From contig NZ_CP036298.1 in the NCBI RefSeq assembly GCF_007752135.1, forward strand, positions 3,658,001 to 3,722,000: 64,000 nucleotides of DNA, written 5' to 3'. Position numbers and translations under genes: made by a program. This stretch comes from Aureliella helgolandensis. Lineage in GTDB: Bacteria; Planctomycetota; Planctomycetia; Pirellulales; Pirellulaceae. Of this stretch, positions 24,670 to 33,817 are shown piece by piece (within the stretch, counting starts at the first letter, position 1; each line of letters opens with the position of its first letter). The notes beneath the pieces are model-generated. The model saw nothing but the letters and a program-made list of their open reading frames with translations. It was not told the DNA's origin and did not search any database.

Positions 24670-27600
24670 CTACCACGCAGCCCGTTCTTGAGAGAGCTGA
24701 TCGATGAGCGATTCTAGCTCGGCATCCAATTTCGAGGACTCGCGTTTGTGATACTGCTCGACGTCCGGAACGTAATTCTCCGGTGAGGGAGTTGGGGGAA
24801 GATTCGAGCTGAGTTCGGATCTGCTTTCCGAGGGACGGTGCAATTTAATGTCAGGCGGAGCCTGTGAATTCTGCGGTTTGGTTCGATCCTGGGTAGGAGG
24901 GCTGAATAGCAAAGGGGCTATGGGGGCAGATCCTGGCTGCTCACCCTCTCCCCCTTGGGGTTCATTGGCCTGTTTGTTGAGTTGATTAATGACGATGAGG
25001 ACGTCAATCGGACTTAGGCGGCCGTCACCATTCACGTCGGGGTAGGCGTCGGACCAGGGCTCGCCATTTGCCAACTCCCCATCGTACGGCTGGGTGTCGA
25101 TACCTTCTTGATTGAGTCGGTTGATTAGGATCAAGGCATCGATGGGAGTCACAACCCCGTCATTATTGACATCCTGCGGGATCTTAGGATTCTGGTAGGG
25201 TGAGGGAGCGGGAGTGACCGTTAGGGTGAATTCAGCCGAAACGCTTTCACCCCGGTGTGAGGTGGCAGTAATCTCCAGTGTGACACTTGTTTCGAGAAAC
25301 AAGTAAATGATCTGCCCTTGCTTTAGTTGGAGCGTATCTCCCACGAACTCAAAACGTTCATCCGACACGGTGAAGTTGTAATGATCCCCATCGGGATCCG
25401 AAACCGAAACGGTTCCCACGGGAGCTCCCGGCGTGCTATCGACCACCGCCTTCCGGCTCAGGGACAATCCCAGCGGTCCCTCGTTGCGATCAGTGACGCG
25501 GACCAACAGCGGCTTGGAGGTTACCGTGCTCTCGTTTCCCAGAATCGAAGCTGTGACGGTCAGTTGTACAAGTGGCTCGGCTTCGTAGTCGAGGGACTGG
25601 TCATGACGCAGCTTGAGCTGACCGGCTACCACTTCAAATCGAGCGTCCGAAACCGAAAAGCGATATTCGGCGTTGGGCTCGGAGCCGATGACTACGACGG
25701 GACCAACTGGTGCACCAGGGGCGTTTTCTGGCACGGTTGTCCCCTCCAGTTTTATCTCCTGCGGCAATTCGACAGTGTTAGCAACCGCCAGCGTTGCGTG
25801 CACTGTAATACGATGAGCGGGCTCAAGCACGTCGATGGCTTGGAACTCGATGTTGATGAGATTTTCCGATTCATAGTCGATGGCTCCAGCCGAAAAATAG
25901 AGTCGGCCAAGTTCCACCGTAAAACGAGCATCCGAAGTGGTCACGAGGTAGTTCGCGTCTCGATCGACATCTACGATCGAGATATAACCGAGCTGGTCTC
26001 CAGGAGAGGCGTTTTCCGGGATTGGAGGCACATCCACTTGAATGGATAGGGGCGGATCGTTTACGGCAATTATAGACCAATTCAGTTCAAACTCGCTTGC
26101 AGCCGTTCCGTCAAAAACAAGCAGAGTCGCTTGATCGACACCGTTGAAATCCGCGTCTGGGCGGTATTGGAGGGTTCCGTCTGCATTGAGGGCCAGAGTT
26201 CCATTCTGCGTCGGATGCTTGATGGCAAACCAGAGGTCATCCTCGTCTGCATCATAGATCCCATCTAGTTCGTGCAGGTCGACTACGCTGACAGCGTCCT
26301 CGGCGAGTTCCTGGACGGCCAACTCGGTGATCATGGGAGGGGTGTTTTCGGTTTGCCGGACGCCAAACTGAACTTCTGCCAAAGCCGCATTGGTTGCGAG
26401 AGTTACATTGGGATTCGTCGGCTCTGATACACTAAGCCGTGAGACCCCGCGATTGCTTGCAACGAATACTTGCCTTCCATCTCCGGCGGGCAACAGGTTG
26501 GTTGTTCGAACGAGAGTGGCGTTGGAAGCGGTCTGCGTTCTGCCAACGGGAGCCCATGTCGAGCTATCCCAAACGATGACTTCGGACGGATTCGCAACGC
26601 TGCCGGTCGCAAAACGCCCGCCCCCCAGCTGTAGACCTAACGGTGCGGTAGCCTCCTGAAGCATGGCTGCGAGCTTTAATGTGTCGTTGCTAATCTCAAC
26701 CGCTTTCACCCCGTCCTGCTCGGTGGCAACCATTGCCAGCAGAGGACGGTCTGCACCTTCCGGAACGATCAATGCGAGCTCGTTCGCCAAGCCGTCTAAG
26801 ATCAAGGAGTGTGTTTTCTGGAACCCGTTGGCGGGGTCAAGCATGCCAAGGGTCGAAGTGCCACTAGACGCAAACTCCGCCGTCAGCAACCGATCGAATG
26901 AGCCCGTGCCGGCTAAGTAGCTGGCAGTGGTCGCGCTGTGCCCGCTCAACTCAAGGCTGTTGCCGGTGGCGTTGGCAAATGCAAGTTGTCGGCCATGCGA
27001 TGTCTCAAGCAGGGCGACATTCTGGGTGCCAACCCGTACTAGCTGGACAATGTCTTGTCCGGCTTGAAGGCCCGTGATGGGTAGTGTTTCTAAGGTGCCA
27101 CTAATCGAGTCAAAACGCTGGGCGCGCGAGGTCCCATTTTCACTGCCGGAAATTACTAGCAGGCCATCGCTCGAGGTCGCCAATGAAGTAACGTAGGCAC
27201 CTGGCAAGGGTAGGGCAGCTTGCGGCAACTCGGCTTGGCTAAGCAGAATAAGTTGATCATCGAGATCGACTGCCCAGGTCGGACCCTGCTCGGTCGCCGC
27301 CAGCAGACTCTTCACTGGCAAGGTTGATACGGACTGCGAACTGGCTTGCACCCCCTGGGGCTCGACCTGCAAATTCTCGCTGTTGAGGAGGCCTACAGAG
27401 TAATTGCCCGGTTCCAATCCGCGAAAATAGGCAAACCCGTCGTCGCCAGTGGCAGCCAGCAAATCGTCGTCGTCGTATTGCCCATTCAAATTCTGATCGA
27501 CGAAGACCAGTCGGTCTGCGGCACGACTATCGGTTTCCGGCTCGAAATGATGCGAGCCGTTGTGATCCAGGTAGATCGAAACGTTGATGCCCGCCAGTAG

Positions 27601-27729
27601 TCGTCGAGCTTCCAGAGGCTCAAGAGCGAGCCGCAATTGGACGGAACGCTTCCTGTTGGAACTTCGCAAGCTAGTCCGATCCTTCAACAAACGCTTTGGG
27701 GTAGTGTGTTTCAATCGTTTGGGGCTCAT
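24670..27729 (-). CDS. large exported dockerin protein with beta-propeller and cadherin-like domains
   Basis: From ATG 27729 the product has about 1,019 residues. The N-terminus carries the planctomycete export/anchor signature 'LALEPLEARRLLAGI'. An SdrD-B-like segment ('FVDQNLNGQYDDDDLL') leads to a propeller-like region (about 140-460), then cadherin/Ig-like repeats marked by 'YDADEDDLWFAI', 'IPENASPGDQLG' and 'VPENAPGAPVGPV'. A type I dockerin pair follows near the C-terminus: 'DVNNDGVVTPIDALILINRL' and 'DVNGDGRLSPIDVLIVINQL'. The last 80 residues are Pro/Ser/Glu-rich. Dockerins bind cohesins in cellulosomes, but in planctomycetes their partner is not known. A surface or matrix protein is the likely role. 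It is monocistronic as far as visible. Confidence 0.9.
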   Translation of the reverse strand: MSPKRLKHTTPKRLLKDRTSLRSSNRKRSVQLRLALEPLEARRLLAGINVSIYLDHNGSHHFEPETDSRAADRLVFVDQNLNGQYDDDDLLAATGDDGFAYFRGLEPGNYSVGLLNSENLQVEPQGVQASSQSVSTLPVKSLLAATEQGPTWAVDLDDQLILLSQAELPQAALPLPGAYVTSLATSSDGLLVISGSENGTSRAQRFDSISGTLETLPITGLQAGQDIVQLVRVGTQNVALLETSHGRQLAFANATGNSLELSGHSATTASYLAGTGSFDRLLTAEFASSGTSTLGMLDPANGFQKTHSLILDGLANELALIVPEGADRPLLAMVATEQDGVKAVEISNDTLKLAAMLQEATAPLGLQLGGGRFATGSVANPSEVIVWDSSTWAPVGRTQTASNATLVRTTNLLPAGDGRQVFVASNRGVSRLSVSEPTNPNVTLATNAALAEVQFGVRQTENTPPMITELAVQELAEDAVSVVDLHELDGIYDADEDDLWFAIKHPTQNGTLALNADGTLQYRPDADFNGVDQATLLVFDGTAASEFELNWSIIAVNDPPLSIQVDVPPIPENASPGDQLGYISIVDVDRDANYLVTTSDARFTVELGRLYFSAGAIDYESENLINIEFQAIDVLEPAHRITVHATLAVANTVELPQEIKLEGTTVPENAPGAPVGPVVVIGSEPNAEYRFSVSDARFEVVAGQLKLRHDQSLDYEAEPLVQLTVTASILGNESTVTSKPLLVRVTDRNEGPLGLSLSRKAVVDSTPGAPVGTVSVSDPDGDHYNFTVSDERFEFVGDTLQLKQGQIIYLFLETSVTLEITATSHRGESVSAEFTLTVTPAPSPYQNPKIPQDVNNDGVVTPIDALILINRLNQEGIDTQPYDGELANGEPWSDAYPDVNGDGRLSPIDVLIVINQLNKQANEPQGGEGEQPGSAPIAPLLFSPPTQDRTKPQNSQAPPDIKLHRPSESRSELSSNLPPTPSPENYVPDVEQYHKRESSKLDAELESLIDQLSQERAAW

Positions 27730-28385
27730 CGGATTCACTGAGACTTTCGAGCCTGCGGGCACGGGTCCTCGGCAAGTTTACTGACTTGCTTTCGAACCTT
27801 GGGGGCTGAGTAGACTGAGCACCCTAGTAGCTCTATTTAGGGTCGCTGTAGCATCATAACGCATAGTCGCGCGTTAGGTAAAGTAAACAGACGGTATTCT
27901 ACGGGGCCTGTTTTCAGTCCAGGAAACGCAATGGATGGGCGCGGTAGCGTCAATCGACCACTCTTACACCTCGATTGAGCAACCGGGACTCGTAGTCTAA
28001 ACTTGGATGGCTGCGTTCGCACCGCAGCGGGAGCCCAAGGGCCCGCCCGCCAATCGTTCCACTATTTATTACCGGTTACCGGGTAATTTTGGCTGGGTGA
28101 TCCTGGTAGCTTGATGGAATTCCCAACAGCCGGCATGCCCCCCCCCCCCCGAGCGTGGATGCCAAAAGCCAGTGTTGCTTTCAAGAGGGGCGGTCGCGAG
28201 CTGGAGCTGCCTGCGGGAAGCTGGTCATTGGTGGCGAATTTGTCCAGTTCTCGATAAATCGAGAGTACGGGATCAATTGCAACTGCTGAATTGTTATTAA
28301 CTTAAGACGAATGGTTGGCAGTTGTGGACGTGGGGAACTTGTTTTTGGAACACTTTACTACAGCCATAGTTTGGCAAGACGAAAC
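27730..28385. other. gap with a 13-base cytosine run
   Basis: No gene. Promoters for the divergent dockerin and TrhO-RluA genes should lie here. A run of 13 cytosines occupies 28138-28150. No convincing ORF, tRNA or repeat family is visible otherwise. Confidence 0.5.
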
Positions 28386-30260
28386 ATGACTTCAGCGACC
28401 GCCCAACAGACGGAAAGCCGCATTTTGAACATTGCGGCTTACAAGTTTGTACAGTTGGACAACTTGCAGCAGAGACGCGAAACGCTCAAGGCGTTGTGCG
28501 ACAACTTAGGGCTGCGGGGGACCATTTTGTTAAGCCCGGAAGGAATCAATCTGTTTCTAGCGGGGGGCCCGAACGAAGTGGAACAATTCCTGGGAACGTT
28601 GCGCAGCGATCCCGCCTTCGCCAACCTAGAAACGAAGGACAGCTATTCGACGACTCAGCCCTTTCGCCGCATGCTGGTACGACTGAAGAAGGAAATCATT
28701 GCTTTTGGGATTGATGGGATTGCTCCAGAAGAGCGCACGTCTCCGAAACTTCCGGCTCAAGAGCTCCGAAAATGGCTCGACGAAGGCCGCCCCGTCAGGT
28801 TGCTGGATGTAAGGAATGATTACGAGTTCGAACTGGGAACCTTTGCGGGAGCTGAGCAGCTCGATATCGAGCACTTCCGTGAGTTTCCCAAGGCGATTGA
28901 AAAATTGCCGGAAGACGCCAAGCAAGTTCCGCTAGTGATGTTCTGTACCGGGGGCATTCGCTGCGAAAAAGCGGGGCCGCTCATGGAACGAGCCGGATTT
29001 CAGGAAGTCTACCAACTCGACGGCGGTATCCTCAAATACTTCGAGGAGTGCGGGGATGCACATTACAACGGATCGTGTTTTGTGTTTGATGGACGCGTTG
29101 CACTCGATCCCCAGCTGCAACCGACGGGCAATATCCTCTGCTTCGTGTGCCAGGCTGTCCTGTCCGAAGCCGAATTCAACTCGGACAAGTTTAAAATTGG
29201 GAAGTCTTGTCCCAAATGCTATAAAACGCCACAAGAGCAGCACCAGCAGAGGGTTGCGACCAGAGCCAGCCAGCTACGGGAGTTGGCAGCCACTCAGCCC
29301 GGTTGCACACCTTACACGGGCATTCGTCGCATGCATGTTCCGAGGAAGCTCGCGGGGTTGCCGCTGATCGAATTCTTGACCCAATGGCATCCGCCCACTC
29401 CCCGTCAAGCTTGGCTCGACTGGATCGCGCAAGGCCGCATTCTGCAGATGAGCAGTCGCTACGATGTGCTCGGTGTAGCGACCGCGGAGACCCTAGTCAA
29501 AGAGGGAGAATGCTTCGAACAGCAGTTGCCCGACACTATAGAACCAGCCATCAATCCGCTCATCGACCTGTTGTACGAGGATCAAAGCCTCGTTGTTGTC
29601 AACAAGCCAGCGCCGCTTCCAGTGCACCCCAGCGGCAGGTACAACCGCAATTCGCTCACTTCCCTGCTGGCACCGCTCTATCCCAATGAATCGCTGCGCA
29701 TCGCACATCGTTTGGATGCTGCGACTTCGGGCGTCGTGGTCCTCTGTCGAAAATACCAAGCCTCACGGTTCGTCCAGCCCCAGTTTGCTGCTCAGACGGT
29801 AGAGAAGCAGTATGTTGCTCAGGTGCACGGACATCCCGCTTGGGATTCGATGCAGTGTGATGCCCCCATCAGTGCGAAGCCGTCTGCAGCGGGGGGCCGA
29901 AAAATTGACTCTGCCGGACAATCTGCGGCGACAGAATTCCACGTCCTAAGGCGTCTTCCCGATGGTACATCCCTGCTCAAGGTGACTCCGCTTTCCGGCC
30001 GCACCCACCAAATACGGCTGCATGCTTGTCACTTGGGGCACCCACTGGTTGGCGACGCATTGTATCCATCAGGAGACGTGACGGCGGAATCGAATCAACT
30101 TAGGTCGTCCGAGCTTTCGTCCGAGCTTTCGTCCGGTTCCCAAGCCCCGCCGACACAGACCCTCAGGTTGCATGCAGCCAGTATCACTCTACAGCACCCA
30201 GACACCCGCTCTCCGATTGTCTTCACCGCGCCCATGCCAGCCTGGGCAGAGCGAGCGTAG
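28386..30260 (+). CDS. tRNA uridine hydroxylase (TrhO, rhodanese) fused to RluA-family pseudouridine synthase
   Basis: From ATG 28386 the 624-residue product joins two RNA-modification enzymes. Residues 1-300 match TrhO/YceA (UPF0176): an acylphosphatase-like start ('LRGTILLSPEGINLFLAG'), then a rhodanese domain with active site 'FCTGGIRCEKA' (Cys187) and a C-x-x-C ... C-x-x-C zinc-like pair at about 252-278. Residues 320-380 look S4-like. Residues 390-620 are RluA-type pseudouridine synthase: 'DQSLVVVNKPAPLPVHPSGR', catalytic Asp444 in 'RIAHRLDAATSGVVVL', and 'LSGRTHQIRLHACHLGHPL'. TrhO makes 5-hydroxyuridine at tRNA position 34. The fusion suggests coordinated tRNA or rRNA modification. A 12-bp duplication adds 'SSELSSELSS' near the end. 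Confidence 0.9.
   Translation: MTSATAQQTESRILNIAAYKFVQLDNLQQRRETLKALCDNLGLRGTILLSPEGINLFLAGGPNEVEQFLGTLRSDPAFANLETKDSYSTTQPFRRMLVRLKKEIIAFGIDGIAPEERTSPKLPAQELRKWLDEGRPVRLLDVRNDYEFELGTFAGAEQLDIEHFREFPKAIEKLPEDAKQVPLVMFCTGGIRCEKAGPLMERAGFQEVYQLDGGILKYFEECGDAHYNGSCFVFDGRVALDPQLQPTGNILCFVCQAVLSEAEFNSDKFKIGKSCPKCYKTPQEQHQQRVATRASQLRELAATQPGCTPYTGIRRMHVPRKLAGLPLIEFLTQWHPPTPRQAWLDWIAQGRILQMSSRYDVLGVATAETLVKEGECFEQQLPDTIEPAINPLIDLLYEDQSLVVVNKPAPLPVHPSGRYNRNSLTSLLAPLYPNESLRIAHRLDAATSGVVVLCRKYQASRFVQPQFAAQTVEKQYVAQVHGHPAWDSMQCDAPISAKPSAAGGRKIDSAGQSAATEFHVLRRLPDGTSLLKVTPLSGRTHQIRLHACHLGHPLVGDALYPSGDVTAESNQLRSSELSSELSSGSQAPPTQTLRLHAASITLQHPDTRSPIVFTAPMPAWAERA
30109..30132. repeat. 12-bp tandem duplication inside the RluA domain
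   Basis: 'tcgtccgagctt' is repeated directly, giving a duplicated Ser-Glu-Leu-Ser in a surface loop of the pseudouridine synthase. It stays in frame, so the gene is not broken. Confidence 0.8.
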
Positions 30261-30290
30261 TCGGCCAACCGGTGAAATTTACGAACTGAC

Positions 30291-30406
30291 CGGGCTGTTG
30301 AAATAGTAACCCGCCGCGTGGGCAAGGGAAGATAACCTCCGCTATAAGTCAATTAAGGGCGCAACCTCCGCATTAAAATGCAAATTGCTATTAAATCAAC
30401 AGCCCG
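30291..30406. mobile_element. MITE-like element with 11-bp terminal inverted repeats
   Basis: The 116-bp segment begins 'cgggctgttga' (30291-30301) and ends 'tcaacagcccg' (30396-30406), a perfect 11-bp inverted pair. Inside is a direct echo 'aacctccgc' (30334-30342 and 30363-30371), and no coding capacity. Size, perfect ends and location in the folE upstream gap fit a miniature inverted-repeat element or a structured RNA leader. No target-site duplication is evident. Confidence 0.5.
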
Positions 30407-30460
30407 TGACGCTTCGGGGCACCGATCACTTATTACATCGTTTTTAGAAATAACGAGCTT

Positions 30461-31063
30461 ATGACTTCAACTGATTCTACGTCCGCAGCCGACTTTTCTG
30501 TCGATCACCCGCGCATTGAAAAAGCGGTACGAGAGATCTTGGCTGCTGTAGGTGAAGATCCTGATCGTGAAGGCCTGCTGGAAACCCCAGCCCGCGTCGC
30601 TCGCATGTATGCGGAGATGTTCTCAGGGTTGCACAAAGATCCAAGTATCCATCTTCAAAAGGTGTTCACCGAATCGTACGATGAAGTCGTCTTGATCAAA
30701 GATATTAATTTCTGCAGCATGTGCGAGCATCATTTGCTCCCCTTCACAGGCAAGGCACACGTCGGCTATCTGGCTGAGGGAAAAGTCGTTGGCCTAAGCA
30801 AGTTAGCGCGCGTGGTAGAGGAAGTCGCCCGGCGGCCCCAAGTGCAAGAACGCATGACGGAGCAGATCGCAAACTTGGTCGAAACGGAATTGGGGGCCCG
30901 AGGCGTCGCAGTCGTCTTGGAAGCAACTCACTCTTGCATGACGATGCGCGGAGTGAAAAAGCCGGGAAGCATGTGCATGACTTCCTCAATGCGGGGCGTT
31001 TTCCGAGAAAACCTCTCTTCCAGAGCGGAGATTCTCGGGTTAATTATGGGTAGCGCCCGCTGA
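30461..31063 (+). CDS. folE: GTP cyclohydrolase I
   Basis: A 200-residue protein with all GTP cyclohydrolase I marks: '[20 protein letters not shown]', zinc ligands in '[20 protein letters not shown]', '[20 protein letters not shown]', and '[17 protein letters not shown]'. It opens GTP to dihydroneopterin triphosphate, the first step to folate and other pterins. Length equals the family norm (about 190-220). It is apparently monocistronic. The MITE-like element lies between it and the upstream TrhO-RluA gene. Confidence 0.97.
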   Translation: MTSTDSTSAADFSVDHPRIEKAVREILAAVGEDPDREGLLETPARVARMYAEMFSGLHKDPSIHLQKVFTESYDEVVLIKDINFCSMCEHHLLPFTGKAHVGYLAEGKVVGLSKLARVVEEVARRPQVQERMTEQIANLVETELGARGVAVVLEATHSCMTMRGVKKPGSMCMTSSMRGVFRENLSSRAEILGLIMGSAR

Positions 31064-31067
31064 ATTT

Positions 31068-31095
31068 AGCTGCCGCTTGAAGACAAGCGACAGCT
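31068..31095. terminator. hairpin downstream of folE
   Basis: Inverted repeat 'agctgccgcttg' and 'caagcgacagct' with one mismatch and a four-base loop, starting five bases after the folE stop. There is no clear U-run, so it may be a 3'-end stabilising hairpin or a Rho-assisted terminator. Confidence 0.5.
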
Positions 31096-31198
31096 ATCGA
31101 GAAAACCGGTTGCTTGCTTTGGATAGCCAGCTACATTCGCGTGAGCGAAGGCGTTGGCCAAACGTATTACCGCCGGACAGGATTACCTCGGATATGGG

Positions 31199-32545
31199 CT
31201 ACTTGCGGATTGCATAGAGCCCCGCGTAGGTTCTCAGGTAGAGGGTTCCATTGGCAACGATGGGTGAGGCGGTAATCGTCTCTCCTGCCATATCGTTTTC
31301 AGCGACAATTTCGAAGTCTCGACCGGCTTTTAGAACGGTACAAACGCCATCTTTACCGCAGAAGTAGATGTGACCGTCAGCATACAGTGGACTGCTCCTG
31401 TGCTGAACGGTATGAGTTCGTTGGTGATAAACCTCAGATCCTGTTTCTAATTCGATGCACTGCATTTTTCCATCTTTATGCAGCAGGTAGACCAAATCAT
31501 CGACGATCAACGGGATGGAAACGTCTGGCGTTTCTTGGATCGACCAGGCAACGACCGACTCCTTGCCAGTTACTTCGCCTTTGAGCTCCGAATTCACGTT
31601 GATGGCAAAGGTAGGACCATTCTTGCAAGTCGGAACTACGATCTTGCCCTGGCCAAATGCAGGTGATGAGACGAACCGAAAGTACAGGTCATAGGCTTTA
31701 TTTTCAGGATCGTTGTCTGCATTCAATCCGCCCAGTCGCCACAGTTCACGGCCGTCATCCAACGCGTGCCCCGTTGTGCAATCCGCTCCATGGACTATCA
31801 GGAATTGCTGATTTCCATCACTGTACAAGAAGGGAGATGCGTAGGAGTGTTTGCATTCGAAAACGGCAATCGTCTCGCGATCTACTTCCCAAATGGTCTC
31901 TCCGGTCAGCTTGTTTAGCTTTACGACTTTACCAGTCCGCGTATCGTCTCCACGTTTCATGGCGCCGTGAAGCAATTGCAAGTAGAGCGCCTCTTCGTGC
32001 AGCACAGGAGTGGAGGTCATGCCAAACTGAATGTCAATTTTCCCGAAACGGTCGGCAACGTCGAACTTCCAAACTTCATTGCCCGAATAGTCGTAGCAAG
32101 CCAGGATGGCACTCGTGAAATTGTCTCCACGCGAGAAGAAAACCCAAACATGTTCTCCGTCTGTCGACGGGGAAGCAGAAGCCGAATTGCCTTCTCCGGC
32201 ACGTGCATTTTGATTTCCGTCCGTGACTTTGCGCTGCCACAGGTGTTTGCCGCTGTCGGTATCGATCGCGATTAATACCAAGTCATCCCCGTCGGCTGAG
32301 GTGACGAAGAGGTACTTGCCCCAGACCGCTGGAGTCGCTCCGCCTTGACCTGGGAGTGGTGAACGCCATGCAACATTTTCGGTAGTCGACCAATGGGTCG
32401 GAATGGACTCGGCGGTAGAGATTCCGTTGCTGCCCGTACCACGCCATTGCGGCCAGTTGTCGGCTAGGGACACGGTTGAAAACCGTAGGGAAATCGTTGC
32501 TAAAAGTAGCAAGTTGACGATACGATGATGTTGCAGTAATCGCAT
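31199..32545 (-). CDS. exported PQQ-type beta-propeller protein
   Basis: A 448-residue protein with a signal peptide (ending 'STVSLADN') followed by the characteristic 'WPQWRGTGSNGISTA'. Repeated blades of the PQQ-like/WD-like propeller appear as 'VAWRSPLPGQGGATPAVWGK', 'LVLIAIDTDSGKHLWQRKV', 'GEVTGKESVVAW' and 'IVANGTLYLRTYAGLYAIRK'. Similar planctomycete proteins are very common. The family is structurally related to BamB and PQQ dehydrogenases, but the residues for PQQ or catalysis are not evident, so a binding or scaffold role outside the cytoplasm is likely. Confidence 0.85.
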   Translation of the reverse strand: MRLLQHHRIVNLLLLATISLRFSTVSLADNWPQWRGTGSNGISTAESIPTHWSTTENVAWRSPLPGQGGATPAVWGKYLFVTSADGDDLVLIAIDTDSGKHLWQRKVTDGNQNARAGEGNSASASPSTDGEHVWVFFSRGDNFTSAILACYDYSGNEVWKFDVADRFGKIDIQFGMTSTPVLHEEALYLQLLHGAMKRGDDTRTGKVVKLNKLTGETIWEVDRETIAVFECKHSYASPFLYSDGNQQFLIVHGADCTTGHALDDGRELWRLGGLNADNDPENKAYDLYFRFVSSPAFGQGKIVVPTCKNGPTFAINVNSELKGEVTGKESVVAWSIQETPDVSIPLIVDDLVYLLHKDGKMQCIELETGSEVYHQRTHTVQHRSSPLYADGHIYFCGKDGVCTVLKAGRDFEIVAENDMAGETITASPIVANGTLYLRTYAGLYAIRK

Positions 32546-32969
32546 TTTATTTGCACATTGAAAACAAAGAGGGGCGGGAATTCGTTGACGGCTGAGGAAA
32601 CAAGTCGCGCGGGTTCACTTTCGACAATGCCTGCAGACGCGGCCAATACAGCGACTGAGCGGAGCTCACCTGAGGAAGTCCAATCAATCGAAGCGAACTT
32701 GGAACTTAAACGAACTTGGAACCTATTCCTCCAGATTATAGCTCATGCAAATTGCGGCGTGGAGTCTGCTGCTGGACGGGGGGCGACTGGGCTGTATCGG
32801 CTGGGCTGTGTAACGAATGGGGGGCCGTGAAAATCAGTTGGTGCCCCGCCGTTTCCGGAATCTGCATATATCTACCAATCTCGTAGAAACTTTTGTCGAG
32901 CACTGGGGTTCGAACGGGCAGCCCCAAATACATCAGATGCCCGTTTGCCCATTAGCCGTTCTCTATTAA
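32546..32969. other. gap with a tRNA-like hairpin
   Basis: About 420 bases between divergent genes. The minus strand around 32895-32960 contains 'gttcgaaccccag' (a T-loop-like sequence) and an 8-bp stem 'aacgggca ... tgcccgtt', but I could not fold a complete tRNA. The rest is featureless and should hold both promoters. Confidence 0.35.
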
Positions 32970-33581
32970 GTGAGCAAAGTGAAAGGTCCCCGTTTGACTA
33001 GGTTGCAGCAAATTCAGACTCCTTACGGTGCGATGGAAGCCGAATGGACATCCCAAGGGCTCTATCGGTGTGAATTTCAATCACGGTCGGCGGTCCCACC
33101 CCTCGGACTCGTGGTGGATCAACCGCCAGTTTCGGATCAAGCACGACGCGAAGGTGAGTCTGAAGAAAATCCGCTTAGCCAGCCTGCAACTGTGCACCAA
33201 GCCAGATTGGGATTGGAAAAATGGTTGGCGACCTATTTTGAAACGGGTGTGCTGCAGTGGGAGATTGATTGGTTTGACTGGAGCGGTGTTTCTCCCTTCC
33301 ATCGCAAGGCGTTGACCGTCTGCTTTGAGATTCCTTCAGGGCAAGTGCTGACGTACGGCGAGGTGGCAAGCCGGTGTGGCAGTCCCCAGGCGGCTCGGGC
33401 GGTCGGAGGGGCGATGGCACGCAATCGCTGGCCTTTGATTATTCCCTGCCACCGCGTAATGGGAGCTGGAGGGCAATTGACGGGCTATTCCGGAAGTGGT
33501 GGAGTGGACACAAAACAAGCACTTTTGAGCTTCGAACGCGAACGAGCAGCATCGTCGCGTCGGAATGGTTCGGACCATTGA
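32970..33581 (+). CDS. ogt: methylated-DNA--protein-cysteine methyltransferase
   Basis: A 203-residue protein, GTG start. The C-terminal catalytic domain is typical of Ogt/MGMT: 'FHRKALTVCFEIPSGQVLTY', 'GEVASRCGSPQAARAVGGAM', and the active site 'PLIIPCHRVMGAGGQLTGYS', with the alkyl-acceptor Cys in P-C-H-R-V. It removes O6-alkyl groups from guanine in DNA in a suicide reaction. The N-terminal part has the size of the Ogt helper domain but diverged sequence. It is followed by a separate membrane-anchored protease-like gene. Confidence 0.93.
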   Translation: MSKVKGPRLTRLQQIQTPYGAMEAEWTSQGLYRCEFQSRSAVPPLGLVVDQPPVSDQARREGESEENPLSQPATVHQARLGLEKWLATYFETGVLQWEIDWFDWSGVSPFHRKALTVCFEIPSGQVLTYGEVASRCGSPQAARAVGGAMARNRWPLIIPCHRVMGAGGQLTGYSGSGGVDTKQALLSFERERAASSRRNGSDH

Positions 33582-33817
33582 AGCCGACGAACGAGCTAGG
33601 TTTGCAATCGATCATGCTCAGTACATCAACCGCAGCCGATTGCATAGGTGATTTGGGGAGCATGATTGGGGAGGTTCTTTTCCTAAGCAAGCAAAAACGG
33701 TAGCGGTGTAGAGCAGCCGTGCTTTCGCCGAATCTTCAGAAGTGTGACAAATTCCACGGCGGCTCAATCCGAAGGGTTGATCCCGACAAAGCACCTGAAA
33801 GCATTGAAGACCGAAAT

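Noticed and set aside
24411-24717. Short frames on both strands between the dockerin and GspF-like genes.
   Set aside because: No family, no ribosome site, and both overlap without a preferred strand.
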